Source: Phyllobacterium zundukense
GTDB taxonomy: Bacteria > Pseudomonadota > Alphaproteobacteria > Rhizobiales > Rhizobiaceae
NCBI RefSeq assembly: GCF_025452195.1
Contig: NZ_CP104971.1
Coordinates: forward strand, 186,001 to 250,000
Direction of reading: 5' to 3'
Length of the DNA: 64,000 nucleotides
Position numbers and translations under genes: made by a program. This document shows, in pieces, positions 26,880-35,670 of this stretch. The notes beneath the pieces were generated by a model. It made no database searches. It was not told where the DNA came from and was given only the letters and a program-made list of their open reading frames with translations. Within the stretch, counting starts at the first letter, position 1. Each line of letters opens with the position of its first letter.

Positions 26880-27255
26880 ATGTCCAAGATCACGATCACG
26901 AACAACCGTCCTGGAGGCTTCGGCATTCCGGGAGGCCCGGTCATCGCTGGCAACGGTGGCAGCCTCGAAGTCGAGCAGAAGGATTGGGATGGCGTCAAAG
27001 ACAGCCCGGTCGTTAAGGCTTCGCTTAATGCCAATCATCTGACTGTTTCAGGTGCCAAGGCAGAGAAGAAGCAGGAACCAACCGGCGGAGGCGACGAACC
27101 CAAGACTGTGCTCGAAGTTCTTGCCATGCAAACGCGCAACCGATGTGCCATTCATGGCCTTCAAGTCTGCTGCCACGAAGCTGCTGGGCGATAACACCCC
27201 CGCCAAGAAGGACGAGATCATCGCGGCCTTGGAAGAGCTCGCGACTCAGCCTTGA
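26880..27255 (+). pseudogene. Phage structural accessory gene with frameshift
   Basis: The first frame starts MSKITITNNRPGGFGIPGGP and runs to about 27125. The protein then continues one frame over with MAFKSAATKLLGDNTPAKKD and EIIAALEELATQP before a stop at 27255. Such short proteins lie between capsid and head-completion genes of siphophages. A single base change would restore it, so decay or a sequencing error are both possible. Confidence 0.5.
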
Positions 27256-27302
27256 TAATCTGCCCGGCGGGAAACTGCCGGGCATTCCCCATTTGACCGG
27301 AG

Positions 27303-27803
27303 ATGACCATGGCCGCTTACGGTACCCAAGAAGCGTTTGAGCACTATGCTACGGACCATGGCTATGTCATTCCCGAAGGAACGACCGATGCGCAGATCGC
27401 AGCCGCCATGTTGCGCGGCTCACTCGTTATCGATCGATACGAACCAAAGTTTTCAGGCACCCGGAGGGGTGGATATGATCAGTCGCGTGAATGGCCGCGC
27501 ACCGGAGTTGTGACCTACTACGGTCAGGCGATCCCATCTGAGGCCATTCCTCAACCGATTATCGATGCATCCTGCGAAGCTTCGTTCCTCGAACTGAGCA
27601 CGCCAGGCAGTCTTTCACCCGTCGTCACCGGTAACTCTGTTACCAAGCGAGAGAAGGTAGGCGAGCTTGAAGTTGAGTATGCGGTATCAAGCGGCAGTTC
27701 ATCTGCTGATGTGGTGGCAGCCGCCACTCCGGTCGTAACGATTATCGAGGGCCTGCTTTGGCGGTTCATGCGCATGTGCGTTCCCGGCATTCTGGCGGTC
27801 TAG
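27303..27803 (+). CDS. DnaT-like family phage protein (head-tail connector region)
   Basis: 166 residues, MTMAAYGTQEAFEHYATDHG onwards, with IAAAMLRGSLVIDRYEPKFS and the C-terminus TIIEGLLWRFMRM. This matches the DnaT-like ssDNA-binding protein family that sits among phage head-completion genes. It appears intact. The start could also be the second ATG at 27309. Confidence 0.7.
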   Translation: MTMAAYGTQEAFEHYATDHGYVIPEGTTDAQIAAAMLRGSLVIDRYEPKFSGTRRGGYDQSREWPRTGVVTYYGQAIPSEAIPQPIIDASCEASFLELSTPGSLSPVVTGNSVTKREKVGELEVEYAVSSGSSSADVVAAATPVVTIIEGLLWRFMRMCVPGILAV

Positions 27804-27815
27804 CCAATGTTTGAC

Positions 27816-28118
27816 TTACGGAACATCATCGCTCCCGACAATTCCACCTTCACCTTCGAGTGTCGCGATGTGTTTGGTTTGCGACCTGTTGAACTTCAGG
27901 CGGACCCCAATTCCACCCGTATCACCATCTGGAATGAAAATTGCGCCGCCTTTCTCGAGTGCAGACTGAAGCGAGGCGATATCCTCGGGCTCTGCGTTTT
28001 CAAGCCTCCGCTCAAACATTTCGATGATTTCGCGGCTCACACCAGAAGCAACAGAAAGCCGATCTATGCTGTACCCTACCAGTGCCCGCGCCGCACGACA
28101 TTGAGAACTAGTGATCAT
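27816..28118 (-). CDS. XRE-like regulator inside the prophage remnant
   Basis: 100 residues on the strand opposite to the phage genes. ITSSQCRAARALVGYSIDRL, then SVASGVSREIIEMFERR has the spacing of a short helix-turn-helix, and LEKGGAIFIPDGDTGGIGVR is the tail common to small rhizobial XRE proteins. It fills the gap between two structural genes, like a moron gene. Confidence 0.7.
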   Translation of the reverse strand: MITSSQCRAARALVGYSIDRLSVASGVSREIIEMFERRLENAEPEDIASLQSALEKGGAIFIPDGDTGGIGVRLKFNRSQTKHIATLEGEGGIVGSDDVP

Positions 28119-28150
28119 CGTTGGTCTCCATTTGAAGGTAGATTCGTTCA

Positions 28151-28525
28151 ATGAGTGTGCAGGGTCAATCGTTCAATTATTTTCGAGTCCAAGAAGCTGC
28201 GCTGCGCCTGCTCGACAAGTTCGGCTCCGCCGGCGAGATATGGCGCGACGAGGCCGGCAGCGGTCCTGTCTATGATCCAGGTGAACCGACGATCCAGAAG
28301 ACGCCTTGCACGTTGGCAGTCCTCAAGTTCGACAACGCGGATATCGACGGCACGCTGATCAAGGCCAGCGACAAGAAAGTCTATATTGCTGCCAAAGGCT
28401 TGGCGATCGTTCCTGTCACCACTGATAAACTGATGATCGGCGGTCTGTCGCATACAATTGTTCGTGTCATGCCGCTCAATCCGGCCGGAACCAATGTCTA
28501 TTTCGAAGTGCAGGCCCGAAACTAA
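28151..28525 (+). CDS. Phage structural protein (neck/minor tail region), hypothetical
   Basis: 124 residues with EAALRLLDKFGSAGEIWRD and a C-terminus VRVMPLNPAGTNVYFEVQAR, characteristic of a short protein encoded just after the head-completion gene in several alphaproteobacterial siphophages. It is the last recognisable phage gene; no tail-tube or tape-measure gene follows. Confidence 0.65.
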   Translation: MSVQGQSFNYFRVQEAALRLLDKFGSAGEIWRDEAGSGPVYDPGEPTIQKTPCTLAVLKFDNADIDGTLIKASDKKVYIAAKGLAIVPVTTDKLMIGGLSHTIVRVMPLNPAGTNVYFEVQARN

Positions 28526-28540
28526 AGTTCTGTTCATGCC

Positions 28541-28584
28541 CTGTTAACAGTCAAAGGCGCACCACTCAGCGCATTGTTAACAGG
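28541..28584. repeat. Paired GTTAAC palindromes upstream of the BA14K-like gene
   Basis: CTGTTAACAG (28541-28550) and TTGTTAACAG (about 28574-28583) each contain the palindrome GTTAAC and lie 33 bases apart, directly upstream of the next start codon. They could be regulator half-sites. The role is inferred. Confidence 0.35.
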
Positions 28585-28591
28585 AGCTACT

Positions 28592-28921
28592 ATGAAAAGA
28601 ATCGTCTCGCTATTTATCGCAGGAATCATGGCCGTCTTCATGGGCCTGACATCGCTGGGTACGGCATCCGCATCGCCGGTTGCCATACAGGTTCCTGCCG
28701 CTTCGAACGTTGTGCAGGTACAGCACAATGATCAACGCCGCTACGAACATCGGAACGAAAAGAAGCGTTGGGAGCGGCATGATCGTCGCCACGATCGGTA
28801 TGAGAACCGTCGTGATCGTCGTGGCTACTGGAACGGCCACCGTGGCTATCGCGAACATCGCCGGGGCTACCGGCGTCACAACGACGGATATTGGTACCCA
28901 TTGGCGATCTTCCGCCTCTAA
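28592..28921 (+). CDS. Small secreted His/Arg-rich protein (BA14K-like)
   Basis: 109 residues: a signal peptide (MKRIVSLFIAGIMAVFMGLT) with cleavage after ASA, then a mature part full of Arg, His, Tyr and Gly (WERHDRRHDRYENRRDRRGY). It ends near WYPLAIF, as in the BA14K-like periplasmic proteins of Brucella and rhizobia. AGGAG precedes the ATG. Confidence 0.7.
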   Translation: MKRIVSLFIAGIMAVFMGLTSLGTASASPVAIQVPAASNVVQVQHNDQRRYEHRNEKKRWERHDRRHDRYENRRDRRGYWNGHRGYREHRRGYRRHNDGYWYPLAIFRL

Positions 28922-29434
28922 AACCAGTCCTCTGGTTAAATATTCGCTTTACAGCGAGGTCTCCATCAACACCAGCCTGTCCAATTTCGCCGACAGCTAT
29001 AGTCTGAATGGCACAGCGGGGCGCAAAAGACCTGTGCTGAAAAGGTGAGGCCCGCCGCAGGGGGTGTCCAGGGCGGGCGATTGCGACGAGCCTCTGTCAG
29101 GAGCGTCTACGTCCCCGACAAGCGTTGAACCGGCCCCGGGCTCAATTGTTCCGGCACTGTGCGTTACTGCACGAAGTTCCACGCAGAAGGGCGAGGCTCG
29201 GGTCTCAGGTGCACAGCAACCCGTCCGAGCCTCTATCGGAGCAACGTCCCCCTTCGCTCCGATGGAGTGAAACTGTTCGTGGAGTGTGGAAGTTCCCGTA
29301 AAGAAAGGCTTGGCCTCATTGCGTCCTTGTGGAACTCATCCTTTCGAAATTCACAAACAAGAATTGATAAGGCGCGAAATCGGCGGACTAGGCGCTTCGC
29401 CGGGGCTTGGCTGCCGACCCTCAGGTTAGCGTCT
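28922..29434. other. Stretch without a gene but with two tandem hairpins
   Basis: No coding region is convincing. GAGGCTCGG/CCGAGCCTC (29193-29201, 29225-29233) and ATCGGAGC/GCTCCGAT (29235-29242, 29256-29263) are perfect stems one base apart, so the interval may hold a structured RNA or be the end of an unrecognised transcript. Confidence 0.4.
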
Positions 29435-29629
29435 CTAGGATTTGGATTCAGCATCAAGACGAGCTTTGCGAAGGCGCTCCGTCTTCTCTTTTACTCGCTT
29501 CCGCTCTTCTTCCGCAGCTCTTTTAGCAATGTCGGTGGCGTTGTCGAGCTTAACTTCAGATGATGACCGCTTGAAATTTGGCGTTTCACCTAACCGGAGA
29601 GGCCTTTTTGCACTGCCTACTTTGGGCAT
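29435..29629 (-). CDS. Small basic hypothetical protein
   Basis: 64 residues, MPKVGSAKRPLRLGETPNFK onwards, with a Lys/Arg/Glu-rich C-terminal helix (RAAEEERKRVKEKTERLRKA) that may be a coiled coil. No family is recognised. Confidence 0.45.
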   Translation of the reverse strand: MPKVGSAKRPLRLGETPNFKRSSSEVKLDNATDIAKRAAEEERKRVKEKTERLRKARLDAESKS

Positions 29630-29857
29630 GATTTGATCTCCGTAAGTGAGGACCAGCGCTCCGCTCAGTGTTCCCGCGGCGGCCGCTCTATGCCCTCTTG
29701 CATCATTTTGCAACCACCGGCAGCGCAGATAGTTCCCCGCAGTAATCGCGTTGGCCAGGTTGCCACGACCTGCGCCGCGGCTTGCTGTTATGTGCCCACG
29801 CGCATCCTTCCAGGTTGGCTGGTCATGATGCGTACTTCTTTGAAGTTTTTTCGTCCA

Positions 29858-30181
29858 TCAGCGCGAAACGGGTTCTTTCGGATTCGGTTCCTCGTGGTGA
29901 GGTAACCCATTTTTATTAGCCTCCTTTTTCAAGGCTGCCCTCTGTCGGCGCGTTTTGTTGTAAATGCTATGCCAAGTAGCGAGTCGTTCGCGGTTAGCGT
30001 CGCGCCAAGCTTTTATATATGCGCTGTAACGCTCCTTGTTCGCCTGTCGCCACTTACGAGATTTCTCTGCTGCCTTGGCCTTCTGTTCGGGACTCAGCGG
30101 ATTGGCGGCGCGCCATTTGCGCATCCTTGCGGCGGCCTTGGCATTGCGCTCACCTGCACTGGTATCATCGCCCGTTGTCAT
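29858..30181 (-). CDS. Small basic protein with RKWRAANP-type repeats
   Basis: 107 residues. The units MRKWRAANP, SRKWRQANKERY and IKAWRDANRERL repeat a short basic helix-turn pattern also found at the ends of phage HNH proteins. No HNH residues are present. A truncated second copy lies at 31430-31560. Function unknown. Confidence 0.55.
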   Translation of the reverse strand: MTTGDDTSAGERNAKAAARMRKWRAANPLSPEQKAKAAEKSRKWRQANKERYSAYIKAWRDANRERLATWHSIYNKTRRQRAALKKEANKNGLPHHEEPNPKEPVSR

Positions 30182-30307
30182 GTGTTTTCTTCAACTCGGT
30201 GCATCCCCGGAATTTAGCGACTAGATGGAGCCGAGGCGAGTCAAAAAAGGCAAGTCGCGCTAACGACTGCCTTTTGATACCGACGATCGGTACGTGCCGT
30301 GTATCGA

Positions 30308-30556
30308 TTATGATACCATGCTGTCACGGTAGCTAGCGATGTTGGTCGCCGCCATTTCTTGCTCCGCGGCCTTGGCGGCAATGAGCATTTCATCGCGTAG
30401 GCCCTGATCGAAAAGCTTCATAACGGTGCGGGCAAGGCGGTTGGCATTCTCATGCGACTTGGGGCAGCGGTGAAGCACTTCGGATGCCTGTCCAAGCGCC
30501 CGCTGCATAATGCGCCAATCTTCCGTTGAATAACAGGGATTAACTAAATAGAGCAT
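30308..30556 (-). CDS. Small hypothetical protein
   Basis: 82 residues, MLYLVNPCYSTEDWRIMQRA onwards, mostly helical by composition. An AGGA-containing ribosome site precedes the ATG. No family is recognised. Confidence 0.5.
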   Translation of the reverse strand: MLYLVNPCYSTEDWRIMQRALGQASEVLHRCPKSHENANRLARTVMKLFDQGLRDEMLIAAKAAEQEMAATNIASYRDSMVS

Positions 30557-30755
30557 GATGTCCTCCCAGAAGTTGGGCGGGAGCTCAATGATCTCTCAAG
30601 CGTCAGTTGCCATGAAGTGCCTGACGACCCAAGTATTGTCTTCCGCAGGACCAAAAGAGTCAATTGAGCGCGAATAAAGTAATAAAACCCACTGGTTGTG
30701 GCCGGCGGTGGAACCATTTGACTGCGGAGTGGTTCAGCCGCTTAGGGACGAAGCA

Positions 30756-30920
30756 ATGAATGACGACGAAAAGACACCGGAGGATGCCAAACGGCTCCGC
30801 CAGCAGATCAAAAATGGTGCTTACCGCGACGCGCTTCGGACGAGATACAAGCCTGTGCCCAATGACAAGCAGTTTGAAGAGTTGCTTCGGAGGTTAGATG
30901 ATGCTGAGCGCAAGAAGTAG
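30756..30920 (+). CDS. Small charged hypothetical protein
   Basis: 54 residues, MNDDEKTPEDAKRLRQQIKN onwards, highly charged and probably helical. It resembles the short NepR-like-length proteins of Hyphomicrobiales only in size. No family is assigned. Confidence 0.45.
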   Translation: MNDDEKTPEDAKRLRQQIKNGAYRDALRTRYKPVPNDKQFEELLRRLDDAERKK

Positions 30921-30926
30921 CTTGTG

Positions 30927-31316
30927 TTAAGCGGAAGCCTTCGAAGTCGAGCGTTTCAACTGATCCGCCTTCTTTGCGGCTGCTTCGCATTTAGTTCGAA
31001 ATTCTTCGACCTCTTTTTCGGTGAGCCTCTCGATGCCGACGAATTCATTCAATCCAACGCCAGACAGGATCAGTTCATCTAATTTGGCTTGGATGGCCGC
31101 GCCGTCACGGTTCTGGGTGTTTTGGATAAGAAAGACCATCAGAAACGTAATAATCGTAGTGGACGTATTGATAATCAGTTGCCATGTCTCAGAGAAGCCA
31201 AAGAAAGGGCCACTAATCGCCCAGATCACGACCACGCTCACACAAGCTAGGAAACTTATAGGTTTGCCGGTTGCGGTTGCGACCGCCGTTGCCCCTTTAT
31301 TGAACCACTTTTCCAT
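30927..31316 (-). CDS. Low-affinity iron permease family membrane protein
   Basis: 129 residues with two hydrophobic segments (PISFLACVSVVVIWAISGPF and LIINTSTTIITFLMVFLIQN) followed by NTQNRDGAAIQAKLDELI. The latter is the signature of the bacterial low-affinity iron permease (Fet4-like, PF04120) family. Despite the name, transport has rarely been shown in bacteria. The hydrophilic C-terminus has 45 residues. Confidence 0.85.
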   Translation of the reverse strand: MEKWFNKGATAVATATGKPISFLACVSVVVIWAISGPFFGFSETWQLIINTSTTIITFLMVFLIQNTQNRDGAAIQAKLDELILSGVGLNEFVGIERLTEKEVEEFRTKCEAAAKKADQLKRSTSKASA

Positions 31317-31429
31317 TCAGACCCTCCATACCCATGGCTATCCAGCTGACATGGCTTAACGGTCCGCTAGAGTCGTTGGTTCCAGAGATAAGGCCTTAGG
31401 CACGCATGACGGAGTTCCTGTCTACGGTT

Positions 31430-31560
31430 TGCCAATGTCACCGGAATCTCTCGCCTTTGCCTTCTGCTCGGGACTCTGCGGATTGGCAGCCCGCCACTTA
31501 CGCATTCTTGCAGCCGCCTTGGCATTACTGTCAGCCCCAATCGTGAGCGATCGATGAGCG
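31430..31560 (-). pseudogene. Truncated copy of the RKWRAANP-repeat gene
   Basis: NAKAAARMRKWRAANPQSPE here is nearly identical to the start of the gene at 29858, but homology stops after EQKAKA and the frame ends soon after. It is a partial duplication about 1.4 kb away. Confidence 0.55.
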
Positions 31561-31597
31561 ATTGGCGGCACGCCAAATGGTGGGGTGAATGCGTCTA

Positions 31598-31828
31598 CTA
31601 CTGAAGCGGAGAGTCGTTGACTGCAATCCCAATGCAGCAGAGGGCAAGTGCGCAAAGCACCGCCATGCCGACCCCGCAATCTTCACGGATATCGTAAAAA
31701 CCTAATATTGTCGTTCGGGAGACCGATAATGCGGCGAGGTAAAGGAGCACGCTTACAAGAACCAACAAGACAAGCGGAGAAAGCAATATTAGCACTGCGC
31801 AGACGTGAAGATTCCGTAAAAAGCCCAT
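31598..31828 (-). CDS. Small two-helix membrane protein
   Basis: 76 residues with two strongly hydrophobic segments (VCAVLILLSPLVLLVLVSVL and GMAVLCALALCCIGIAV). A ribosome site (GGAGGGAAAG) precedes the ATG. No family is recognised. Confidence 0.5.
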   Translation of the reverse strand: MGFLRNLHVCAVLILLSPLVLLVLVSVLLYLAALSVSRTTILGFYDIREDCGVGMAVLCALALCCIGIAVNDSPLQ

Positions 31829-32193
31829 CTTTCCCTCCGGTCCTTAAAAAGGAGGCTCGGTGGAATACATTTGCAATAGTGTGTTTTCAACACGCAGTGT
31901 CATGCTGTAACGGGGTCTTGGCGCAATTTTACAATAGTTTCAGGAAGATACAATCAATCTGAGATCAATAAATGGAGTTATGACCAATGGTCCGTGAAGT
32001 AACAGACCTTGGGATGGGGGATTTTAGCGAGCGTCTGGTGCCGAGGTTTAGGACTCAGTACAATACTCTCCCTTCAACTATGTGCCCTTGGTCAAGTCAC
32101 ATAATGAGTATCACGTCTCCTAAATAGTCATACGAAAACTCTACATTAAACGAAAACTAAATCTCTATCTTAAAGTGGCATTTCACGCTCCAA
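31829..32193. other. Stretch without a recognised gene
   Basis: AT-rich with many stops in all frames. No repeat or RNA gene is seen. Confidence 0.4.
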
Positions 32194-33237
32194 CTAAACC
32201 CAAAGTTGTGGCAGTAACAAAGTTGAATTTAATGAAGCAACAGATGATATCACAGGCTGAGCTGGAGCCATCGTTGTTGACACCTCCTCTATTCGCCGCA
32301 CTGGATCATCGATGGGCACCCAGCCGGTGGATTGAAGTTTGGCCGAACTCGCAACAAGGTCCTGGTACAGCCTTTGCTTGCGACCGGTTTGAGCGGTCAA
32401 TTTCGCGGCGAGATCCAAAAGCGTTTCCGGGACGAAAAACAACCGAGGACGGCGTCCCATCCCGCGGCGCATGGCCGCCACCAATTCGCCTATGGTCAGA
32501 GGTACGTTGTCCGAAACGATGAACACCTCGCCGTCGGTCTTCGGCTCTTGCAGACTGTGGATGATTGCCGCGCAAAGAGCGCCACGGTCAAGAAGCGATC
32601 GTTTGCCCGGCAGCCCGTTCAGGGGCAAGGGTATAGGCCACGCCGCAAGCCGCGTAAGTTTGGCAAGGTTGCCGGTCGCAGCCGGGCCGTAAACCAGAAC
32701 CGGCCGCATGATCGTATAATTCCGGCAAGGCAGAGCAGCGGCGATCTCGGTCTCTGCAGCGAGTTTTGTCCGACCATAGTCATCGGTTGGCTGCGGCACA
32801 TCGCTTTCCCGCATGACGCCGTCGAATACGCTGCCGCACTGCGCCCGGATCGATGATGTGAAGACGAATTTGCCGGTAATCTTTTTATGCGCAGCCTTGG
32901 CCAATTTAGCCGTCAGGAGGCAATTGGCCGCATAATACTCTTCGGCCGATACTGCTCGCTTGGCATGGTGAATCGCTGCCAGATGCACGACATGGTCGAC
33001 ATTCTCAAGTAAGTCTTCGAAGACAGTTGACGGCTCCTCCGGAAAAGGCAGGCGAACGCACGGCGAACCGTCACCGACGGGTTCTCGCGCCGTGCAAATT
33101 ACCCGGTTGCCTGCCGTCTCAAGTTGTTTGACCAGTTCACTGCCGATAAACCCCGATGCTCCCGTAACGAGAACAACGTTTTGGCGTTTCCGGCTCCAGA
33201 CGTCGCCGAACTCTTTACCCACCGAATTGTCCAACAC
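32194..33237 (-). CDS. NAD-dependent epimerase/dehydratase (extended SDR)
   Basis: 347 residues. The Rossmann motif is VVLVTGASGFIGSELVKQLE near residue 22. Ser/Tyr/Lys catalysis is suggested by FTSSIRA and DDYGRTKLAAE (YxxxK), and the substrate loop by ILVYGP-like VLVYGPAATGN. This is the UDP-glucose 4-epimerase-like group used in surface polysaccharide synthesis. No other sugar gene is adjacent, so the substrate is unknown. The first ~18 residues are poorly conserved-looking. Confidence 0.88.
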   Translation of the reverse strand: MLDNSVGKEFGDVWSRKRQNVVLVTGASGFIGSELVKQLETAGNRVICTAREPVGDGSPCVRLPFPEEPSTVFEDLLENVDHVVHLAAIHHAKRAVSAEEYYAANCLLTAKLAKAAHKKITGKFVFTSSIRAQCGSVFDGVMRESDVPQPTDDYGRTKLAAETEIAAALPCRNYTIMRPVLVYGPAATGNLAKLTRLAAWPIPLPLNGLPGKRSLLDRGALCAAIIHSLQEPKTDGEVFIVSDNVPLTIGELVAAMRRGMGRRPRLFFVPETLLDLAAKLTAQTGRKQRLYQDLVASSAKLQSTGWVPIDDPVRRIEEVSTTMAPAQPVISSVASLNSTLLLPQLWV

Positions 33238-33494
33238 GGGAAACCTCTTATCCTGAACCGTTCCTCAATTTTGTAGTTGCAATCATGGTAGCCCGGTGGG
33301 GCAAAAAACATAGGGACGATAGTCCCTTGAGGCAGCAGGTTTCGATCAACTTTTAGAAATAGATCTGCGACGATTGCGCGGAGCGATAGGGACCTTCTAG
33401 GTATCCTTGGCGGGGGCGGCGGCGTAGCTCTAGCAATAGTGCCGCGAGCCTCTGTTGCTAGGTGTGTTTCAAACATATTTTTTGTTCATCAATT

Positions 33495-33885
33495 TCATAA
33501 TAGCAGTGGCTGTTCTTCCTCAGCCTTCGGTTGTGGCAGAACAATCAGTTCATCATCGGGCAGGGGTCTTTGCAACTGCAGCGCTTCCTCGGCCGGCGCA
33601 TTCATCCAGATGTCGATTTCTTCGGACGTCCGCAAGATGACCGGCATCGCCTGTTCATGAACCGGTTTGACGACTGCATTGGGGAAGGTAGTCAGAAACG
33701 CGAAGACGTCGGCTTGAATGGGACCTTCCTTTTTCTTCCTGATGCCGTACCAGGATGTCCAAATCCCTGCGAAGCAGAACAGCGAGGGCAAACCAGTAAA
33801 GCGGTTTCTTCTTTGGGATCTGGGTGTGGTCCGTATTCCGAAAAGATTGTCGCAGGAACAACGCATCGGTTTGCAGGGCCAAGCC
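33495..33885 (-). pseudogene. SRAP/YedK-family gene, truncated and frameshifted
   Basis: Fragments of a SOS-response-associated (HMCES/YedK-like) protein appear in three frames. RCVVPATIFSEYGPHPDPKE comes first, then YWFAL, then LFCFAGIWTSWYGIRKKKEG and TTFPNAVVKPVHEQAMPVIL, which includes the conserved late His. The N-terminus with the catalytic Cys2 is lost at the left end of the TniABQ transposon (33889). Confidence 0.75.
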
Positions 33886-33892
33886 AACTGTC

Positions 33893-34004
33893 GCTTTGCC
33901 CTTAAAGGTGAGATGAGCAACTCAACACAATCAATGGCAATGCTTTGCCATTAAACATGATATTTTGCCTTTAAAATCGAGATTCTTGCCTGTAAAAGTG
34001 AGAC
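33893..34004 (+). repeat. Left-end transposase-binding-site array
   Basis: Four copies of a ~21-bp motif near TTTGCCYTTAAANNYGAGAT lie in tandem, at about 33893-33913, 33942-33963, 33963-33983 and 33985-34004. Tn7- and Tn5053-type elements have such arrays at each end. The right end has two inverted copies (about 37350-37371 and 37399-37427). Confidence 0.75.
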
Positions 34005-34033
34005 AGCGTTCACAAGCATTCGATGGGTTGGGG

Positions 34034-35669
34034 ATGGTGAGGGAAGAGGACCAAGCGGGTGCAACTGGCGCTGAAGCCACGCGTAGGGCCGCAATTCTTC
34101 GTCTACTCGTTCAAGCATACCTCACTGGCTCAGGCAGTCTGGAAAGCGGCATTCGCGACGTGGTTTGGGAACTCGGCGTCAGCAGGGCGACGGTCTGGCG
34201 TTGGATTCGGCGCCCTTGCCGAGGACGGCGGGCGGACCAGTGCGTTGGTACCGCAGAAGCGCGGTCGCCGTGCAGGCATAACGGTCATATCCAGCGAGGT
34301 CGAGGCCGTCATCGATGAGCACCTTCACCGCTATTACTTGCGGCGGGAACGTCCGAGCTTGTCGCGGGTAGTGACGGAGATCCGCATTGCCTGTGGTGAA
34401 CGTGGTTTGCAAACGCCGACACGGCGGACCGTTCAGAGACGGCTTGATGCGATGGATGAGCGCGAGATCATGAAGGCGAGAGAGGGCGCAAGGGCGGCGC
34501 GCCAGAGGTTTGGGGCTGTGCCGGGCAGGAACCGGGCCGACCTTCCCCTTGATGTCGTGCAGATCGACCACACACCTGCGGACATCATCCTTGTCGACAG
34601 TTTCGAGCGTAAGCCCATCGGCCGACCCTGGGTGACACTTGCGATCGACATCGCCACACGCATGGTGACCGGTTACTACGTGAGCTTCGAGGCGCCCTCT
34701 CGCCTGTCGGTGGCGCTCTGTTTGACGCGGGTGGTCGCACCGAAGGCAGAACTGCTGGCCCAGCTGGACAGCAATGTCCCTTGGCCCGCACAGGGCAAAC
34801 CGCGCAGTATCCATGTCGACAACGGTCGCGATTTTCGATCCCGGGCGTTCCAGGCGGCTTGCGCTGAATGGGGGATCGATCTTGTGTACAGGCCGCCGGG
34901 GAGCCCGCATTTCGGGGGGCATATCGAGCGGCTGATCGGCACCATGATGGGGGCGGTGCATTTGTTGCCGGGAACAACCCAATCCTCCGTCGCCGCCAAA
35001 GGCAGCTATAAGGCCGAAGCCATGGCCACGATGACCTTAAGCGAGTTCGACAGCTGGTTCGCCTTGGAAATCTGCCGCTATAACAACACCATTCACTCGA
35101 GCCTTGCCTGCACGCCCGTTGCCAAGTGGGAGACACTGTCCGGGGAGATGTCCGGTGACATTCCCTTCGACATGGATGCGTTTCGGGTGAGCTTCTTACC
35201 AAGCGAGCAGCGACAGGTTCGCCGTGACGGCATCCATCTGTTCGACATTCGCTATTGGTCGGATGCCCTGGCAGGGCGCGTCGGTCGCAAGAATGGGAAG
35301 GTGGCCGTCCGGTACGATCCCCGTGACCTCTCTGCGATCTGGGTCGAGTTGGAAGGCGGACGTTGTGTTGAAGCGCGATACCGCAACCTCGAAATCCCAC
35401 ATGTGTCGCTGTGGGAGTATCGCGAGGCCATGCAGAAGGGTCGTGCCTTGGGCAAGAAAGGGTCCAGTGAGGTGGTGCTTGCCGAATTGATCAATCAGCA
35501 ACGCCAGATCGCAGATGAAAGCCGGGTACTGACCAAGGCCGAACGTCGAACCCGCGAAAGACGAAACACGTTGAAGGGCTCAGTCCAGGCCGATCCACCA
35601 GCCAAGGGGCTGCGCCCTGTAGACACTGCTGATACATCGCGGCCGCTGTTCAAGGTGGAGAGATGGTAA
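34034..35669 (+). pseudogene. tniA: TniA-like DDE transposase gene with N-terminal frameshift
   Basis: The main frame (from 34059) gives a 536-residue protein with an integrase core. The catalytic Asp lies in VVQIDHT (residue 170), the second Asp in IHVDNGRD (254) and the Glu in GGHIERLIG (290), with exactly 35 residues between the last two. The expected N-terminal HTH (GIRDVVWELGVSRATVWRW) is read in a different frame from an ATG at 34034 and switches near 34205 into ALAEDGGRTSALVPQKRGRR. Either the gene is inactivated or a base is missing. Its stop is one base before tniB. Confidence 0.8.
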
Positions 35670-35670
35670 C

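Noticed and set aside
29040..29433. Plus-strand frames of 68-134 codons after the BA14K-like gene
   Set aside because: They overlap the paired hairpins, have no good starts and no recognisable content.
34179..35400. Minus-strand frames of ~270 codons opposite tniA
   Set aside because: The plus frame contains the DD(35)E triad and known TniA text; the antisense frames are compositional by-products.
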